Counted from the stretch's first letter, positions 39,569 to 48,531 are shown. The stretch: 64,000 bases of DNA from Rhizobium indicum (GCF_005862305.2 NZ_CP054021.1:1860001-1924000); one strand, 5' to 3'. A program made the numbers and translations. Notes: generated by a model from the letters alone, not told the origin.

Positions 39569-40732
39569 TCAGCCTCCCTTGACCGAACCCGCCAGCAGAC
39601 CGCGCACCAGGTAACGCTGAAGCCCGAAGAAGACGAGCAGCGGCACGATGATGGTGACGAAGGCTGACGCCGTCAAAATCTCCCAATTGCCACCGCGCGA
39701 GCCGAGCAGCGCGTTCAGGCTGCCGGTCAGCACGATGTGGTCCTTGTCGGTGCCGAGGAAGACCATGGCGACGAGCAAGTCGTTCCACACCCACAGGAAC
39801 TGGAAGATGGCGAAGGAGGCGAGTGCCGGGAAGGACAGTGGCAAAACGATGCGGACGAAGATCTCGAAATCACTCGCGCCGTCGACGCGGGCGGATTCGA
39901 TGATCTCCTTCGGCAGGCCGGCGATATAGGCCCGCAAGAGATAGATGGCGAGCGGCATGCCGAAAGCGGTATGGGCAAGCCAGATGCCGGGATAGGTCTT
40001 CGACGGCTGGCCGAGCATGTTGCCGATCTCGTTGTAGAGGCGCAGCAGCGGGATCAGCGACATCTGCAGCGGCACGACGATGAGGCCAACGACGAGCGCA
40101 ATCAGCAGCCCGCGGCCGGGAAATTCCATCCAGCTGAGCGCATAGGCGGCGAAAGCGGCAATCAGGATCGGGATGATCGTCGCCGGGATCGTCACGGTCA
40201 GCGAGTTGATGAAGGACTGGCCGATACCCTCGCCTCTTAGAACCGTATTGTAGTTCTGCAGCGTGAATTCCGGCGGCGCCGAGACGGATGCATAGATGCG
40301 CTTCGGGCGTTGGTCGGGCGAAAAGGCGGTGTTCTTCACATAGCGGTAGCTGCCATCGCTGTTGATCTGCAGGGTTTCACCGTCGCCGAGATCGGCGGTC
40401 TCCCCGGCCTTAAAGGCGGCCGGCTGCTGTATGCGGTTGCCGAAGGCCTTCACCGCCCGGCCGGCCTGACCTTCCAGCACATTGCCCGAGATGACGTAGC
40501 TGGCGCCCTCTTGCTTTTGCTGGTCGGGTGTACCGAGGCGGACCGCGGCGGTTTGCGTCGAGCCGACGAAGGCCGTCCACCAGCCGGAGACGACGATCTG
40601 GTCCTTGTCGCGCAGCGCGCTGACGAAGATGCCGAGTGTCGGGATGAGCCAGATGATGACGATCAGCAGAACGGCTGCGTGAACAAAGAGACGGGCGGGG
40701 CCTATCTTGAAGTAACTTCCGATAGCGGTCAT
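39569..40732 (-). CDS. aglG: alpha-glucoside ABC transporter permease AglG with periplasmic insertion
   Basis: Permease of 387 residues, about 100 longer than ordinary MalG-type permeases. After the first span (LFVHAAVLLIVIIWLIPTLGIFVSALRDKDQIV) there is an insertion of roughly 110 residues (about 45-155), probably periplasmic, containing Gly/Thr-rich beta-like sequence (DLGDGETLQINSDGSYRYVKNTAFSPDQ). Then comes the normal core with ASFINS-like GQSFINSLTVTIPATIIPILIAAFAAYALS, and the EAA loop PKEIIESARVDGASDFEIFVRIVLP. It overlaps the usual position between aglF (1 base gap) and aglA. The insertion is a known-looking trait of this subfamily; its role is not known to me. Confidence 0.9.
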   Translation of the reverse strand: MTAIGSYFKIGPARLFVHAAVLLIVIIWLIPTLGIFVSALRDKDQIVVSGWWTAFVGSTQTAAVRLGTPDQQKQEGASYVISGNVLEGQAGRAVKAFGNRIQQPAAFKAGETADLGDGETLQINSDGSYRYVKNTAFSPDQRPKRIYASVSAPPEFTLQNYNTVLRGEGIGQSFINSLTVTIPATIIPILIAAFAAYALSWMEFPGRGLLIALVVGLIVVPLQMSLIPLLRLYNEIGNMLGQPSKTYPGIWLAHTAFGMPLAIYLLRAYIAGLPKEIIESARVDGASDFEIFVRIVLPLSFPALASFAIFQFLWVWNDLLVAMVFLGTDKDHIVLTGSLNALLGSRGGNWEILTASAFVTIIVPLLVFFGLQRYLVRGLLAGSVKGG

Positions 40733-40733
40733 C

Positions 40734-41747
40734 TCAGTGGCCCTTCAATTCGCGATTGGCGCGGCGCACGTTCCAAACCATGATCGGCGTGACGGCGAGC
40801 ATGATGATGATGGCGATGACCGCACTTCGGCCGGAATCACCGCCACCGCGGAACATCCAGTCGAACATCAGGTTCGCCAGCACCATCGTCTGCCACTGGC
40901 CGTTGGTCATGGTCAGCACGATGTCGAAGACCTTGAGGACGAGGATAGTGATCGTCGTCCAGACGACGGCGATGGAGCCCCAGATCTGCGGCACCATGAT
41001 GCGCCAGAAGATCTGCCAGCCATTGGCGCCGTCGATGACGGCGGCTTCGATCGTCTCTTCCGGAATGCCGCGAAGAGCCGCCGACAGGATGACCATCGCG
41101 AAACCGGTCTGGATCCAGATCAGGATGATCATCAGGAAGAAGTTGTTCCAGAAGGGAATGGAGATCCACACCTCCGGCGTGCCGCCGAAGGTCTGAACGA
41201 TGGCGTTCAGCAGGCCGATCTGGACATCGTTGCCGCCGCGATATTCATAGATGAATTTCCAGATGACCGAGGCGCCGACGAAGGAGATCGCCATCGGCAT
41301 GAAGACGATGCTCTTGGCGATATTGCCCCACCAGATGCGATCGGTCATCACGGCGATGACGAGGCCGAAGAAGGTGCAGGCAGCCGGCACCACGGCGAGC
41401 CAGAGGATGTTGTTGAAGATCGACTGGCGGAATTCGCGGTCACCGAGCGCCCATTTGTAATTGGCGAGGCCGACGAACTGCAGACCGGCGCGGTCGTAGA
41501 AGGAGAGGATGAAGGTCGCAACCACGGGATAGACGAGGTAGACGACGAGCAGGAAGAGCGCCGGGCCGATGAACAGCCATGGCCGGACGAGCGCGCGGCG
41601 GTTCAGATTGCGCGATGCCGCTCGGATGTCGCCATCCTTCACCGGCAGAGCCATGTCCAGAATCTTATTTGAAAAATAGAAATAGGCCGAACACGCGATC
41701 ACGGCGGCGAACACGACGCCCAAAGCGGACACTATCTGCAACAGCAT
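40734..41747 (-). CDS. aglF: alpha-glucoside ABC transporter permease AglF
   Basis: MalF-type permease, 337 residues, longer at the N-terminus than most. An extra first span (VSALGVVFAAVIACSAYFYFSNKILD) precedes a short cytoplasmic link and the usual six-span core starting LFIGPALFLLVVYLVYPVVATFILSFYD. The EAA loop is RGIPEETIEAAVIDGANGWQIFWRIMVPQIWGS, around residues 220-250. It is 1 base upstream of aglG and separated from aglE by about 190 bases that hold a hairpin. Confidence 0.9.
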   Translation of the reverse strand: MLLQIVSALGVVFAAVIACSAYFYFSNKILDMALPVKDGDIRAASRNLNRRALVRPWLFIGPALFLLVVYLVYPVVATFILSFYDRAGLQFVGLANYKWALGDREFRQSIFNNILWLAVVPAACTFFGLVIAVMTDRIWWGNIAKSIVFMPMAISFVGASVIWKFIYEYRGGNDVQIGLLNAIVQTFGGTPEVWISIPFWNNFFLMIILIWIQTGFAMVILSAALRGIPEETIEAAVIDGANGWQIFWRIMVPQIWGSIAVVWTTITILVLKVFDIVLTMTNGQWQTMVLANLMFDWMFRGGGDSGRSAVIAIIIMLAVTPIMVWNVRRANRELKGH

Positions 41748-41860
41748 TTCGTCCCTCCCCTGCTTCCCCTGATCTTATTCCGATCGGTTTTTAATTCTGA
41801 CGGGTCGACCTCAGTCACCGTCAATCTCTTTGATTGCCTGATCACAATATATCCTGCGAT

Positions 41861-41887
41861 GGCCGGGCTCTTTGCGAGCCCGGCCAG
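41861..41887 (-). promoter_or_regulatory. intercistronic hairpin between aglE and aglF
   Basis: Perfect 11-bp inverted repeat (tggccgggctc / gagcccggcca) around TTTGC, about 48 bases past the aglE stop and 114 bases before aglF. There is no T-run. It probably protects aglE mRNA or attenuates transcription into the membrane genes, as for the other two binding-protein hairpins in the window. Confidence 0.7.
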
Positions 41888-41934
41888 TCATGCAAGCCAT
41901 GCCGCCGGCAAGCCGGCAGCATCGTCTTGAAGGA

Positions 41935-43296
41935 TTACTTGATGCCGTCCCAGGCGCTCTGGATTTCGCCAGCGGCCTCTTCAGCGGACTTGCCACCGAC
42001 GAAATCGACCATGCCCGTCCAAAAGGCGCCGGCGCCGATCTTGCCCGGCATCAGGTCGGAACCGTCGAAGCGGAAGGTGGTGGCCGACGTCAGGATATCG
42101 CCTTCCTTCTTCATCTGTGGGTTGGCATAGGCCTCGGTGCTGACGCTCTTATATGGCGTCAGGAAGCTCGACTGCGCCATCCAGACCTCATGGGCGATCG
42201 GGGTCTTCAGGAAGTCGATGAAGGCGCGGGCCGTCTTCGAGTCCTTGGCGATCGAGACGAGCGTGCCGGCGCCGAGAACCGGCTTGCCGAGTTCGGGATG
42301 CGAAGCAAAGGTCGGCATGTAGAAGAAGTCGGCATCCTGACCGAGCTTCGTGCCTTCAGGGAAGAAGGACGGGATGAACGAGGCCTGATGGTGCATGTAG
42401 CACTTCGGCGGAACCGCGAAGAGGCCCTTCGGGCTGTCGCGGAAATCGGTCGAGGCCACAGCTGCGACGCCGCCATCGACGTACTTCGCGTTCTTGGCGA
42501 ACTTGCCGAACTCGTCGATCGCGGCAACGACGGCCGGATCGGTGAACTTCAGCTCGTTGGTCGTCCACTTGTCGTAGGCTTCCGGCGGCTGCATGCGCAG
42601 CATGATGTCCTCGACCCAGTCGGTCGCCGGCCAGCCGGTGGCGCCGCCGGAACCGAGACCGATGCACCAGGGAACGCCGCCGTCCTTGACGATCTGGTCG
42701 GTCAGGGCATGCAGCTCTTCCATGGTCGTCGGGATCTTGTAACCGGCTTCCTCGAAATTCTCCGGCACGTACCAGACGAGCGACTTTACGTCGGCCTTAT
42801 ACGGGAAGGCGTAGAAGGCTTCCTTGCCATCCTTGCCCTTGTAGGTGCCGTAACCGACCCAGCTGTCGCCGGCGCCGTAATTGTCCTTGATCCACTTGGA
42901 GTTGTCATCGCCGAGCGGCGTCAGGAAGCCCTTGCTGGCGAGATCGGCCAGGAGGCCCGGCTGCGGCAGAACGGCAATGTTCGGCGGCGAGCCCGCCTGC
43001 GTGTCGATGACGATCTGCTGTTCGTAGTTTTCGGAAGAAGAGTATTTGGCATCGATGCCGGTGGCTTCGGTGAAGTAGGCAAGCACGCTCATGAAGAACG
43101 CCTCGTCCTCGCCGCGCCACGGCCCGAAGATCGTCAGCGGCTGACCCTTCAGATCGGCATGCGCAGCCTTGAATTCGTCATAGCTCTTCCAGTTGAACTT
43201 GGCATCCTGCCCCGGCGCAAATTTCAGTTCGGCCGCAGATGCAGCACCGGCAAAAAGCGCTGCCACGGCAACGCCCATCAAAAATGACTTTTTCAT
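41935..43296 (-). CDS. aglE: alpha-glucoside periplasmic binding protein AglE
   Basis: Binding protein for alpha-glucosides (sucrose, maltose, trehalose by analogy with S. meliloti), 453 residues. A signal peptide is evident (KKSFLMGVAVAALFAGAASA, cleavage near residue 22), and the mature protein starts AELKFAPGQDAKFNWKSYDEF. It has family 1 SBP features such as LTIFGPWRGEDEAFFMSVLAYFTEATGIDAKY and GSPPNIAVLPQPGLLADLASKGFL. It is the first gene of the operon. LacI-type palindromes lie 57-70 bases upstream of its start. It is divergent from aglR. Confidence 0.93.
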   Translation of the reverse strand: MKKSFLMGVAVAALFAGAASAAELKFAPGQDAKFNWKSYDEFKAAHADLKGQPLTIFGPWRGEDEAFFMSVLAYFTEATGIDAKYSSSENYEQQIVIDTQAGSPPNIAVLPQPGLLADLASKGFLTPLGDDNSKWIKDNYGAGDSWVGYGTYKGKDGKEAFYAFPYKADVKSLVWYVPENFEEAGYKIPTTMEELHALTDQIVKDGGVPWCIGLGSGGATGWPATDWVEDIMLRMQPPEAYDKWTTNELKFTDPAVVAAIDEFGKFAKNAKYVDGGVAAVASTDFRDSPKGLFAVPPKCYMHHQASFIPSFFPEGTKLGQDADFFYMPTFASHPELGKPVLGAGTLVSIAKDSKTARAFIDFLKTPIAHEVWMAQSSFLTPYKSVSTEAYANPQMKKEGDILTSATTFRFDGSDLMPGKIGAGAFWTGMVDFVGGKSAEEAAGEIQSAWDGIK

Positions 43297-43352
43297 GTGA
43301 TCATCCTCCCATCACAATCCCAACCGCGCTGAATTCCCTCAATAAAGAAATT

Positions 43353-43366
43353 TCAAAGCGCTTTGA
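43353..43366. promoter_or_regulatory. probable AglR (LacI-family) operator, aglE-proximal
   Basis: Perfect 14-base palindrome TCAAAGCGCTTTGA with the central CG dyad typical of LacI-family operators. It lies 57 bases upstream of the aglE start. A near-copy occurs at 43525-43538. Confidence 0.65.
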
Positions 43367-43524
43367 CACCCAACTCATTCCACTTTCGGTGGAATGGAGT
43401 CAAGTCAATTCGCGAAAACCCGCTGTGAACACGCCAAATATCGCGGCATATCGCGGCGCAACAGCGCCTATCGGGAAATATGGAGCGATTTTTCTTGAGT
43501 CAAGCGCGCCAGATGATACATACT

Positions 43525-43538
43525 TGAAAGCGCTTTGG
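43525..43538. promoter_or_regulatory. probable AglR (LacI-family) operator, aglR-proximal
   Basis: TGAAAGCGCTTTGG shares the 10-base core aaagcgcttt with the aglE-proximal site but is imperfect at the outer positions. It lies about 67 bases upstream of the aglR start, suggesting autoregulation. Confidence 0.5.
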
Positions 43539-43604
43539 ATGCCGCTGGGAGGCGGCAAGCCTTTTCAAAACGGCTGACGGGCGGGCTCGGAGGAAGCATA
43601 GCAG

Positions 43605-44630
43605 GTGAATCTCAAACAGCTATCGCAATTGCTGGGGCTGTCTCAGACGACGGTGAGCCGGGCGCTCAACGGCTATCCCGAGGTCAACGAGGCAACCCGG
43701 GAGCGCGTGCTTCAGGCTGTCAAGGAAACCGGATACAGGCCGAACAAGGCGGCGCAGCGGCTTGCGACCGGCAAGGCAGGCTCGATCGGCCTCGTCATGC
43801 CGACGGCGCCCGGCCACCAGTCCGACGTGCATTTCGGTGAATTCCTGGCCGGGCTCGGCGAAGAGGCCGTGCGCCACGATTTCCACTTCGTGATCATGCC
43901 TGCCGACCCGGATGACGAGGTGGCGGCGCTGCGCCGCCTTGCGATCAGCGGCAATGTCGATGCGCTGTTCGTTGCCTATATGCGCGGCCACGACCCGCGG
44001 CTCGCCATGCTGAAATCGCTCTCCATGCCCTATGTCGTGCACGGCCGGTCCTTCGGTTCGGAGCCGGACTATCCCTATCTCGACATCGACAATGAAGGCG
44101 CCTTCTACGATGCGACGCGGCTCTTGCTGCAGCTCGGCCATACGCGCTTTGCGCTGATGAATGGACCGATGCATCTCGATTTCGCCATCCGCAGGAAGAA
44201 CGGCGTCGTATCGGCCCTTGCCGAGCGCGGGCTCACGCTCGAGGAGGGTTGCATGAGCCACGCGCTGATGACGGACGAACAAGGCCTGCTGGCGATGGAA
44301 CGCTTCCTGCAATTGCCGGAGCGGCCGACGGCGATCCTCTGCTCCAGCACGGTGCTGGCGCTCGGCGCGATCCGCGCGGTCAACCAGGCCGGATTGCGGC
44401 TCGGTGAGGATATCTCGCTGATCGCCCATGACGACGTGCTGCCGTTGCTGAAACCGGAAAGCTTTTCCGTGCCGCTGACGACGACACGCTCTTCACTGCG
44501 GGCGGCGGGCGTTCGCATCGCGCAGCGGCTGATCGGCACGGTCAAGCAGGCCGGCCCCTTCCCCGACCAGGAGCTCTGGAAGACCGAGCTGATCGTCAGG
44601 GCCTCGACCGGTCCCGTTCCCCAGGCCTAG
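43605..44630 (+). CDS. aglR: LacI-family repressor of alpha-glucoside genes AglR
   Basis: A 341-residue regulator starting at GTG 43605 after an excellent GGAGGAAG site. The LacI headpiece is at residues 1-50 (NLKQLSQLLGLSQTTVSRALNGYPEVNEATRERVLQAVKETGYRPNKAAQRLATGKAGSIG). The hinge is followed by a periplasmic-binding-type effector domain to about residue 335 (RPTAILCSSTVLALGAIRAVNQAGLRLGEDISLIAHDD). It is divergent from aglEFGAK, and the shared region holds LacI-type palindromes. In S. meliloti aglR is described as the agl repressor. Its end is followed immediately by a RIME-like repeat. Confidence 0.92.
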   Translation: MNLKQLSQLLGLSQTTVSRALNGYPEVNEATRERVLQAVKETGYRPNKAAQRLATGKAGSIGLVMPTAPGHQSDVHFGEFLAGLGEEAVRHDFHFVIMPADPDDEVAALRRLAISGNVDALFVAYMRGHDPRLAMLKSLSMPYVVHGRSFGSEPDYPYLDIDNEGAFYDATRLLLQLGHTRFALMNGPMHLDFAIRRKNGVVSALAERGLTLEEGCMSHALMTDEQGLLAMERFLQLPERPTAILCSSTVLALGAIRAVNQAGLRLGEDISLIAHDDVLPLLKPESFSVPLTTTRSSLRAAGVRIAQRLIGTVKQAGPFPDQELWKTELIVRASTGPVPQA

Positions 44631-44742
44631 AATAGGATGATTTTAGGCCGGGTCTGCCTAAGGTCAGAATCCTGTTCTGCATCATATAGTTAGAGCATGA
44701 TTTCGTCCGAAAACGCTCACACTTTTCGGCATCATGCTCTAA
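44631..44742. repeat. composite RIME-like repeat between convergent aglR and folD
   Basis: This approximately 110-base element begins AATAGGATGATTTTAGGCC and ends in the palindrome tagagcatgat (44691-44701) / atcatgctcta (44731-44741). Reverse-complemented, the whole unit matches 49853-49966 in the same order: palindrome, AATTAAAGAGTT-like spacer, then CAGAATCCTGTTCT and GGATGATTTTAGG parts. It exactly fills the gap between the aglR stop and the folD stop, where it may serve as a bidirectional mRNA end. Confidence 0.7.
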
Positions 44743-45642
44743 TCAAAACTGCGGCGGTGTCTGCCCTGCCGTGCGATGGGCGGCAATGACCGTGTTGGCC
44801 ATCAGCATGGCGATGGTCATCGGCCCGACGCCGCCGGGAACCGGGGTAATGGCGCTGGCGACCGCCGAGACCTCCTCGAAGGCGACGTCGCCGACGAGCC
44901 GGGTCTTGCCCTCGCCTCTTTCGGGGGCTGCCACCCGATTGATGCCGACGTCGATGACCGTTGCACCGGGCTTTACCCAATCGGCCCTGACCATCTCCGG
45001 CCGGCCGACGGCGGCCACCAGGATATCGGCGTTACGGCAGACCTCGGCCAGATTCTTGGTCCTGGAATGCGCAATCGTCACCGTCGCATTGGCGTTGAGC
45101 AGCAATTGCGCCATCGGCTTGCCGAACAGGTTGGAGCGGCCGATGACGACGGCGTTGAGGCCGGAGAGATCCTCGCCATGGGTGCGGCGGACGAAGACCA
45201 TGGCGCCGGCCGGGGTGCAGGAGACCAGTCCGGTCTTCAGATCGCCGGTGGCAAGCTTGCCGGCGTTGACGACGCTCAGACCGTCGACATCCTTTTCCGG
45301 CAGGATCGACTGGATGATCGCCTCGCTGTCGAGCGGCTTCGGCAAGGGCAGCTGCACCAGAATGCCGTGGATCGACGGATCGGCGTTGAGGGCAGCGACG
45401 AGAGCTGCCAGATCCTCCTGCTTCGTGTCGGCCGGCAGCGTGTGCTGAACGGACTTGAAGCCGCACTCCTTGGCCATTCGCCCCTTGGAGCCGACATAGG
45501 CGTGGCTTGCCGGGTCGTCGCCGACGATAACGACCGCAAGGCCGGTGGTGACGCCGCTGCTCTTTTCCAGCGCCGCCGTCGCACTCTTGACCGTCTGAAT
45601 GACCGATGCAGCTACGTTCTTTCCGTCGATTACTGTCGTCAC
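44743..45642 (-). CDS. folD: bifunctional methylenetetrahydrofolate dehydrogenase / methenyltetrahydrofolate cyclohydrolase
   Basis: Cytoplasmic one-carbon enzyme, 299 residues from GTG 45642, which has GGAG 6-7 bases upstream; a longer in-frame start at 45669 lacks family similarity. Motifs: [14 protein letters not shown], the catalytic lysine/tyrosine region [39 protein letters not shown] site [24 protein letters not shown], and [19 protein letters not shown]. It appears to be a single-gene unit and ends right next to a RIME-like repeat. Confidence 0.95.
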   Translation of the reverse strand: MTTVIDGKNVAASVIQTVKSATAALEKSSGVTTGLAVVIVGDDPASHAYVGSKGRMAKECGFKSVQHTLPADTKQEDLAALVAALNADPSIHGILVQLPLPKPLDSEAIIQSILPEKDVDGLSVVNAGKLATGDLKTGLVSCTPAGAMVFVRRTHGEDLSGLNAVVIGRSNLFGKPMAQLLLNANATVTIAHSRTKNLAEVCRNADILVAAVGRPEMVRADWVKPGATVIDVGINRVAAPERGEGKTRLVGDVAFEEVSAVASAITPVPGGVGPMTIAMLMANTVIAAHRTAGQTPPQF

Positions 45643-45762
45643 GCGTCTCTCCGCCCTGTTTCGCGTCAATCTATGGATACTCGGCGAGCGTCAATTGCCC
45701 GCTAACGCCCTATCCTGTCGGAAAGCGGCAATGCAATAGCAAGCTTGCAAGGAAATGTTCGT

Positions 45763-47544
45763 TCAGCGCAGCGGCTGCCGCGCTTCGAGCGAATGAACAC
45801 GAAGCCGGTCGCGCAGACCGGAGATTTCGGAGCGCAGCAGCTCCATTTCGTCGACCGGCGCGGGGCCCGGCACAGGCATCGAGGGCAGCGGGGCCTGCGG
45901 CCGGGATACGGGCATTTTCTCGCTTGCGGAATCGGCGACGGGCCTACGCAGCCGGAGCAGGAAAGCCGCAGCAAGGCCTATCGCAAGGCCCGCCGCGGCA
46001 CCGGTCAGCGCGCGGCCGATCAGACCATCGCTTCCCGATACTGCTGTTGCCAAAGCCGGCTTCAGGAGAACGATACGACCGTCGGCGGCCGCTTCCACCG
46101 CTGCGGACGCCGCCTCTTCGAAGCGCGAGCGAGCGGCATTCGCCCTTTCGCTGAGTTCGGTCAGGCGTGACAAATCGACGCCGGTGTCCCGGCTCTGGGC
46201 GATCAGCGTGTTGCGGCGATCGTTCAGGCCCTTGCGCGCATCGACGGCGGCCTTGGCTGCGAGGTTGGCACTCTGGGCAAGACGGGTCAGCTCCTTGCCC
46301 ATATTCTCCTTCAGGCCGTCGGTTTCGGCCTGCTGCTGCAAGAGGCGCGGATGGCGCGGGCCGAGCTCGGCCGAAAGCTGCGCAAGCGTCGTTTTGGCGA
46401 CGGCATATTTGTCACGCCAGTCCTGCAGCGCCGGCGAAAGCATATCGGAGGGGAGCGAACCGTCGAGCACTTCGGCAAGTTTTGCGGCCTTGAGCCGGTC
46501 GGTCTGCGCCTTGGCGGCAAGGATGTTCTGGTCGGCCGCTTTCAGATCGGCATCGAGCCGGTCGATCTGGCGGCGAAGATCGATCGCCACCTTGACGTTG
46601 CCCTCGCCGCTCTTCGCCGTGAAGGCGGCAAGCTCCGCCTTGACCTCGTCATAGGTTTTGCGCAAGGCGGTATCGGTCTCGACGTTGCCGCCGGGTCCGT
46701 CTGCTGCGGACACCGCTTCGGCAAGCCTTGCGGCGACGCGCATGGATTTGCCGCTGTCGCCGGTCGTTACCCTGACGAGGACGGTGCCGGCAGCGGTATC
46801 GGGCAGTACCTCGACCGCATGTTTCAGCGTCGCTTCGGCGCGCGAGGCCGGATCGGCAGCAGCACCGGTCGCCGAAAGGAGATCGAGCGCGATGCCGAGC
46901 GCATTGGCACTGGCGCCGGCAAATTCGGGATCATGATCGAGTTTCAGGGCTGCGACCGTCGAAGCAACCACCCGCGCCGACAGCAGCCCTTTTGCCGCGG
47001 CTTGGGTGAAGGCAGCGCGGCTTGCGGCATCGCTCTTCACCGCAAAGGTCGCCTCGGCACGGTAGAGGGTCGGCGAAGCTGGCATCAGCGCCGGCAAGCC
47101 CGCGCCAATGATCGTCGTGGTGGCAACCATCATCGCAAGGCCGATCCCGCTCGCCCGACGCCGCGGCGCTACCGGCTGGGGCTCGGCGGGTCCTTCACGG
47201 ACCGCGGCCAGCGGTTCGGGTGAGATCATCGGCTCGTCGGCCGGAACGCTCAGCTCTTCATCGCCCGCCGGCTCCTGAGGAAGCGGACGGCCGACGTCGT
47301 TGGCGGCCCGGAGGCGGTTACCGAGGATGGTTTCGATGCGGTCGACCAACGGTGCGGTGCGCGCCGCCCTGGCGCGCTGCTCCTCCAGCACCCGGCCGAT
47401 GGCGCGCAGCAATTCGGCCTCAGGCGGCGCGATATCAGGCCGACTCGACCGGGGCGCCCCGTAGGAATTCTCATGGGGGCGCGGCCCTGCGGCTGCGCGA
47501 TCCTGGAAGCTGTTTCTGGCCCTGATATCGTACATTTGCGCCAC
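45763..47544 (-). CDS. Wzz/GumC-like polysaccharide chain-length protein with long cytoplasmic N-terminus
   Basis: A 593-residue inner-membrane protein. About 130 hydrophilic residues precede the first span (GIGLAMMVATTTIIGAGLPALM, about 133-155), unlike usual Wzz proteins where it lies near residue 30. Then come a Wzz-like beginning (LYRAEATFAVKSD), a long periplasmic coiled-coil region (about 280-480), and a second span near 510-535 (GRALTGAAAGLAIGLAAAFLLRLRR) with the Pro-rich segment just after it. No C-terminal tyrosine kinase domain is present. It probably sets the length of, or helps export, a surface polysaccharide. The start is GTG 47544 or ATG 47535. The glycosyltransferase gene upstream is the likely partner. 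Confidence 0.72.
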   Translation of the reverse strand: MAQMYDIRARNSFQDRAAAGPRPHENSYGAPRSSRPDIAPPEAELLRAIGRVLEEQRARAARTAPLVDRIETILGNRLRAANDVGRPLPQEPAGDEELSVPADEPMISPEPLAAVREGPAEPQPVAPRRRASGIGLAMMVATTTIIGAGLPALMPASPTLYRAEATFAVKSDAASRAAFTQAAAKGLLSARVVASTVAALKLDHDPEFAGASANALGIALDLLSATGAAADPASRAEATLKHAVEVLPDTAAGTVLVRVTTGDSGKSMRVAARLAEAVSAADGPGGNVETDTALRKTYDEVKAELAAFTAKSGEGNVKVAIDLRRQIDRLDADLKAADQNILAAKAQTDRLKAAKLAEVLDGSLPSDMLSPALQDWRDKYAVAKTTLAQLSAELGPRHPRLLQQQAETDGLKENMGKELTRLAQSANLAAKAAVDARKGLNDRRNTLIAQSRDTGVDLSRLTELSERANAARSRFEEAASAAVEAAADGRIVLLKPALATAVSGSDGLIGRALTGAAAGLAIGLAAAFLLRLRRPVADSASEKMPVSRPQAPLPSMPVPGPAPVDEMELLRSEISGLRDRLRVHSLEARQPLR

Positions 47545-47656
47545 ATCTCATGCACATGATGGCCGAGTTCGCTCATCCGCACGGATGCAGATGATTAAGT
47601 CACTCTAAATATTCATGGCAAAGAAATGGTTAACCGCAGCGGGCAAGAATTGCTAA

Positions 47657-47682
47657 GCCGCGCATCTTGTTAGACGCGCGGC
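47657..47682 (-). repeat. GC-rich hairpin after the glycosyltransferase gene
   Basis: gccgcgc (47657-47663) pairs with gcgcggc (47676-47682); the flank gacgcgcggcgct resembles hairpins near 2045 and 11555. It lies 10 bases past the glycosyltransferase stop, so it is possibly a terminator made from a repeat fragment. Confidence 0.45.
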
Positions 47683-47691
47683 GCTATAAGG

Positions 47692-48531
47692 TCAGCTCGC
47701 CTTCTTATGGTCCGACCGCGGCTGCAGCGCGGTGCCGTGCTCTTCCGGATGGCTGAGGATCCTTTCGCGCCGGCGGAAGCGGTAACGCAGGACATGGAAG
47801 AGAAACACCGGGATGCCGATGATGTAGCGGCGCCAGAGGCGCGTCGGCTCCTGCAGCAGGCGATAGGCCCATTCCAGGCGCATCATCCGCACCGTCCTCG
47901 GCGCGCGTGGGACGGCGCCTGAGACGAAGTCGAAGAGAGCGCCCACCGTCAGCACCAGACGTGCATGATCGGCGCGAATATGATCGTGAACCCATTTTTC
48001 CTGCAGCGGCGTCCCCATACCGACGATCAGGATATCGACCTTCTGGCGCTCAAGCTCCTCGATGACATCTGTGGGATCGACCTTGTCGAAGTAGCCGTCG
48101 GAAACGACGACGAATTCGTGCCAGGGCGTGTGCCTGCGGAAATTTTCCGCCGCCGCCTCGACGACCGAACGCTCGCCGCCGATGAGGCCGATGCGGCGCG
48201 GGGCCTCCATGAAGGTGAGGAAGGCCGGCACGAAATCGGTGCCATTCAGATTGGCGGGAAACGGCGAACCATGGGCGATCTGCGATGCGATGTTGAGGCC
48301 GATACCATCAGGCAGCACCAGATTGTGCGACATGATCCGGTAATATTCGTCGTCGCGCAGCGCCGTCAGCATGTTGTGGGCGTTGACGAAGCAAACCACG
48401 GTCTGGCCGACGGGAATGGAGGCCAGCTCGTTGATGAAAACGAGGGCGTCGTCCCAGCCGAGATCGCAGACCGGCAGATCGAAGATCGTCCGCCGCGATG
48501 CGAGCACCGCGAAGTTTGCAATCAGATTCAT
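47692..48531 (-). CDS. WecG/TagA/CpsF-family glycosyltransferase
   Basis: A 279-residue GT26-family enzyme. The ATG at 48531 follows GGAGGTAGGA; the open frame upstream is non-coding in appearance. The family core is visible: VCFVNAHNMLTALRDDEYYRIMSHNLVLPDGIGLNIASQIAHG, RIGLIGGERSVVEAAAENFRR, VDILIVGMGTPLQEKWVHDH, VGALFDFVSGAVPRAPRTVRMMRLEWAYRLLQEPTRLWRRYIIG. Members transfer ManNAcA or glucosamine-type residues to lipid-linked precursors of surface polysaccharide. It lies upstream of the Wzz-like gene on the same strand. The acceptor is unknown. Confidence 0.9.
   Translation of the reverse strand: MNLIANFAVLASRRTIFDLPVCDLGWDDALVFINELASIPVGQTVVCFVNAHNMLTALRDDEYYRIMSHNLVLPDGIGLNIASQIAHGSPFPANLNGTDFVPAFLTFMEAPRRIGLIGGERSVVEAAAENFRRHTPWHEFVVVSDGYFDKVDPTDVIEELERQKVDILIVGMGTPLQEKWVHDHIRADHARLVLTVGALFDFVSGAVPRAPRTVRMMRLEWAYRLLQEPTRLWRRYIIGIPVFLFHVLRYRFRRRERILSHPEEHGTALQPRSDHKKAS

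Larger units (their letters stand above)
43297..43604. promoter_or_regulatory. aglE-aglR divergent regulatory region
   Basis: This 308-base gap carries the control sites of the agl genes. It contains the palindrome TCAAAGCGCTTTGA (43353-43366), a second aaagcgcttt core (43527-43536), the inverted repeat cattccac-N5-gtggaatg (43376-43396), and a 10-base tandem repeat atatcgcggc (43438-43457). The two aaagcgcttt cores lie about 174 bases apart, one near each gene, which would allow loop formation by a tetrameric LacI-type regulator (inference). Confidence 0.6.

Noticed and set aside
43438..43457. CRISPR-like or tandem repeat array
   Set aside because: Only two copies of a 10-base unit directly adjacent, with no spacers; at most a small tandem duplication in a promoter region.
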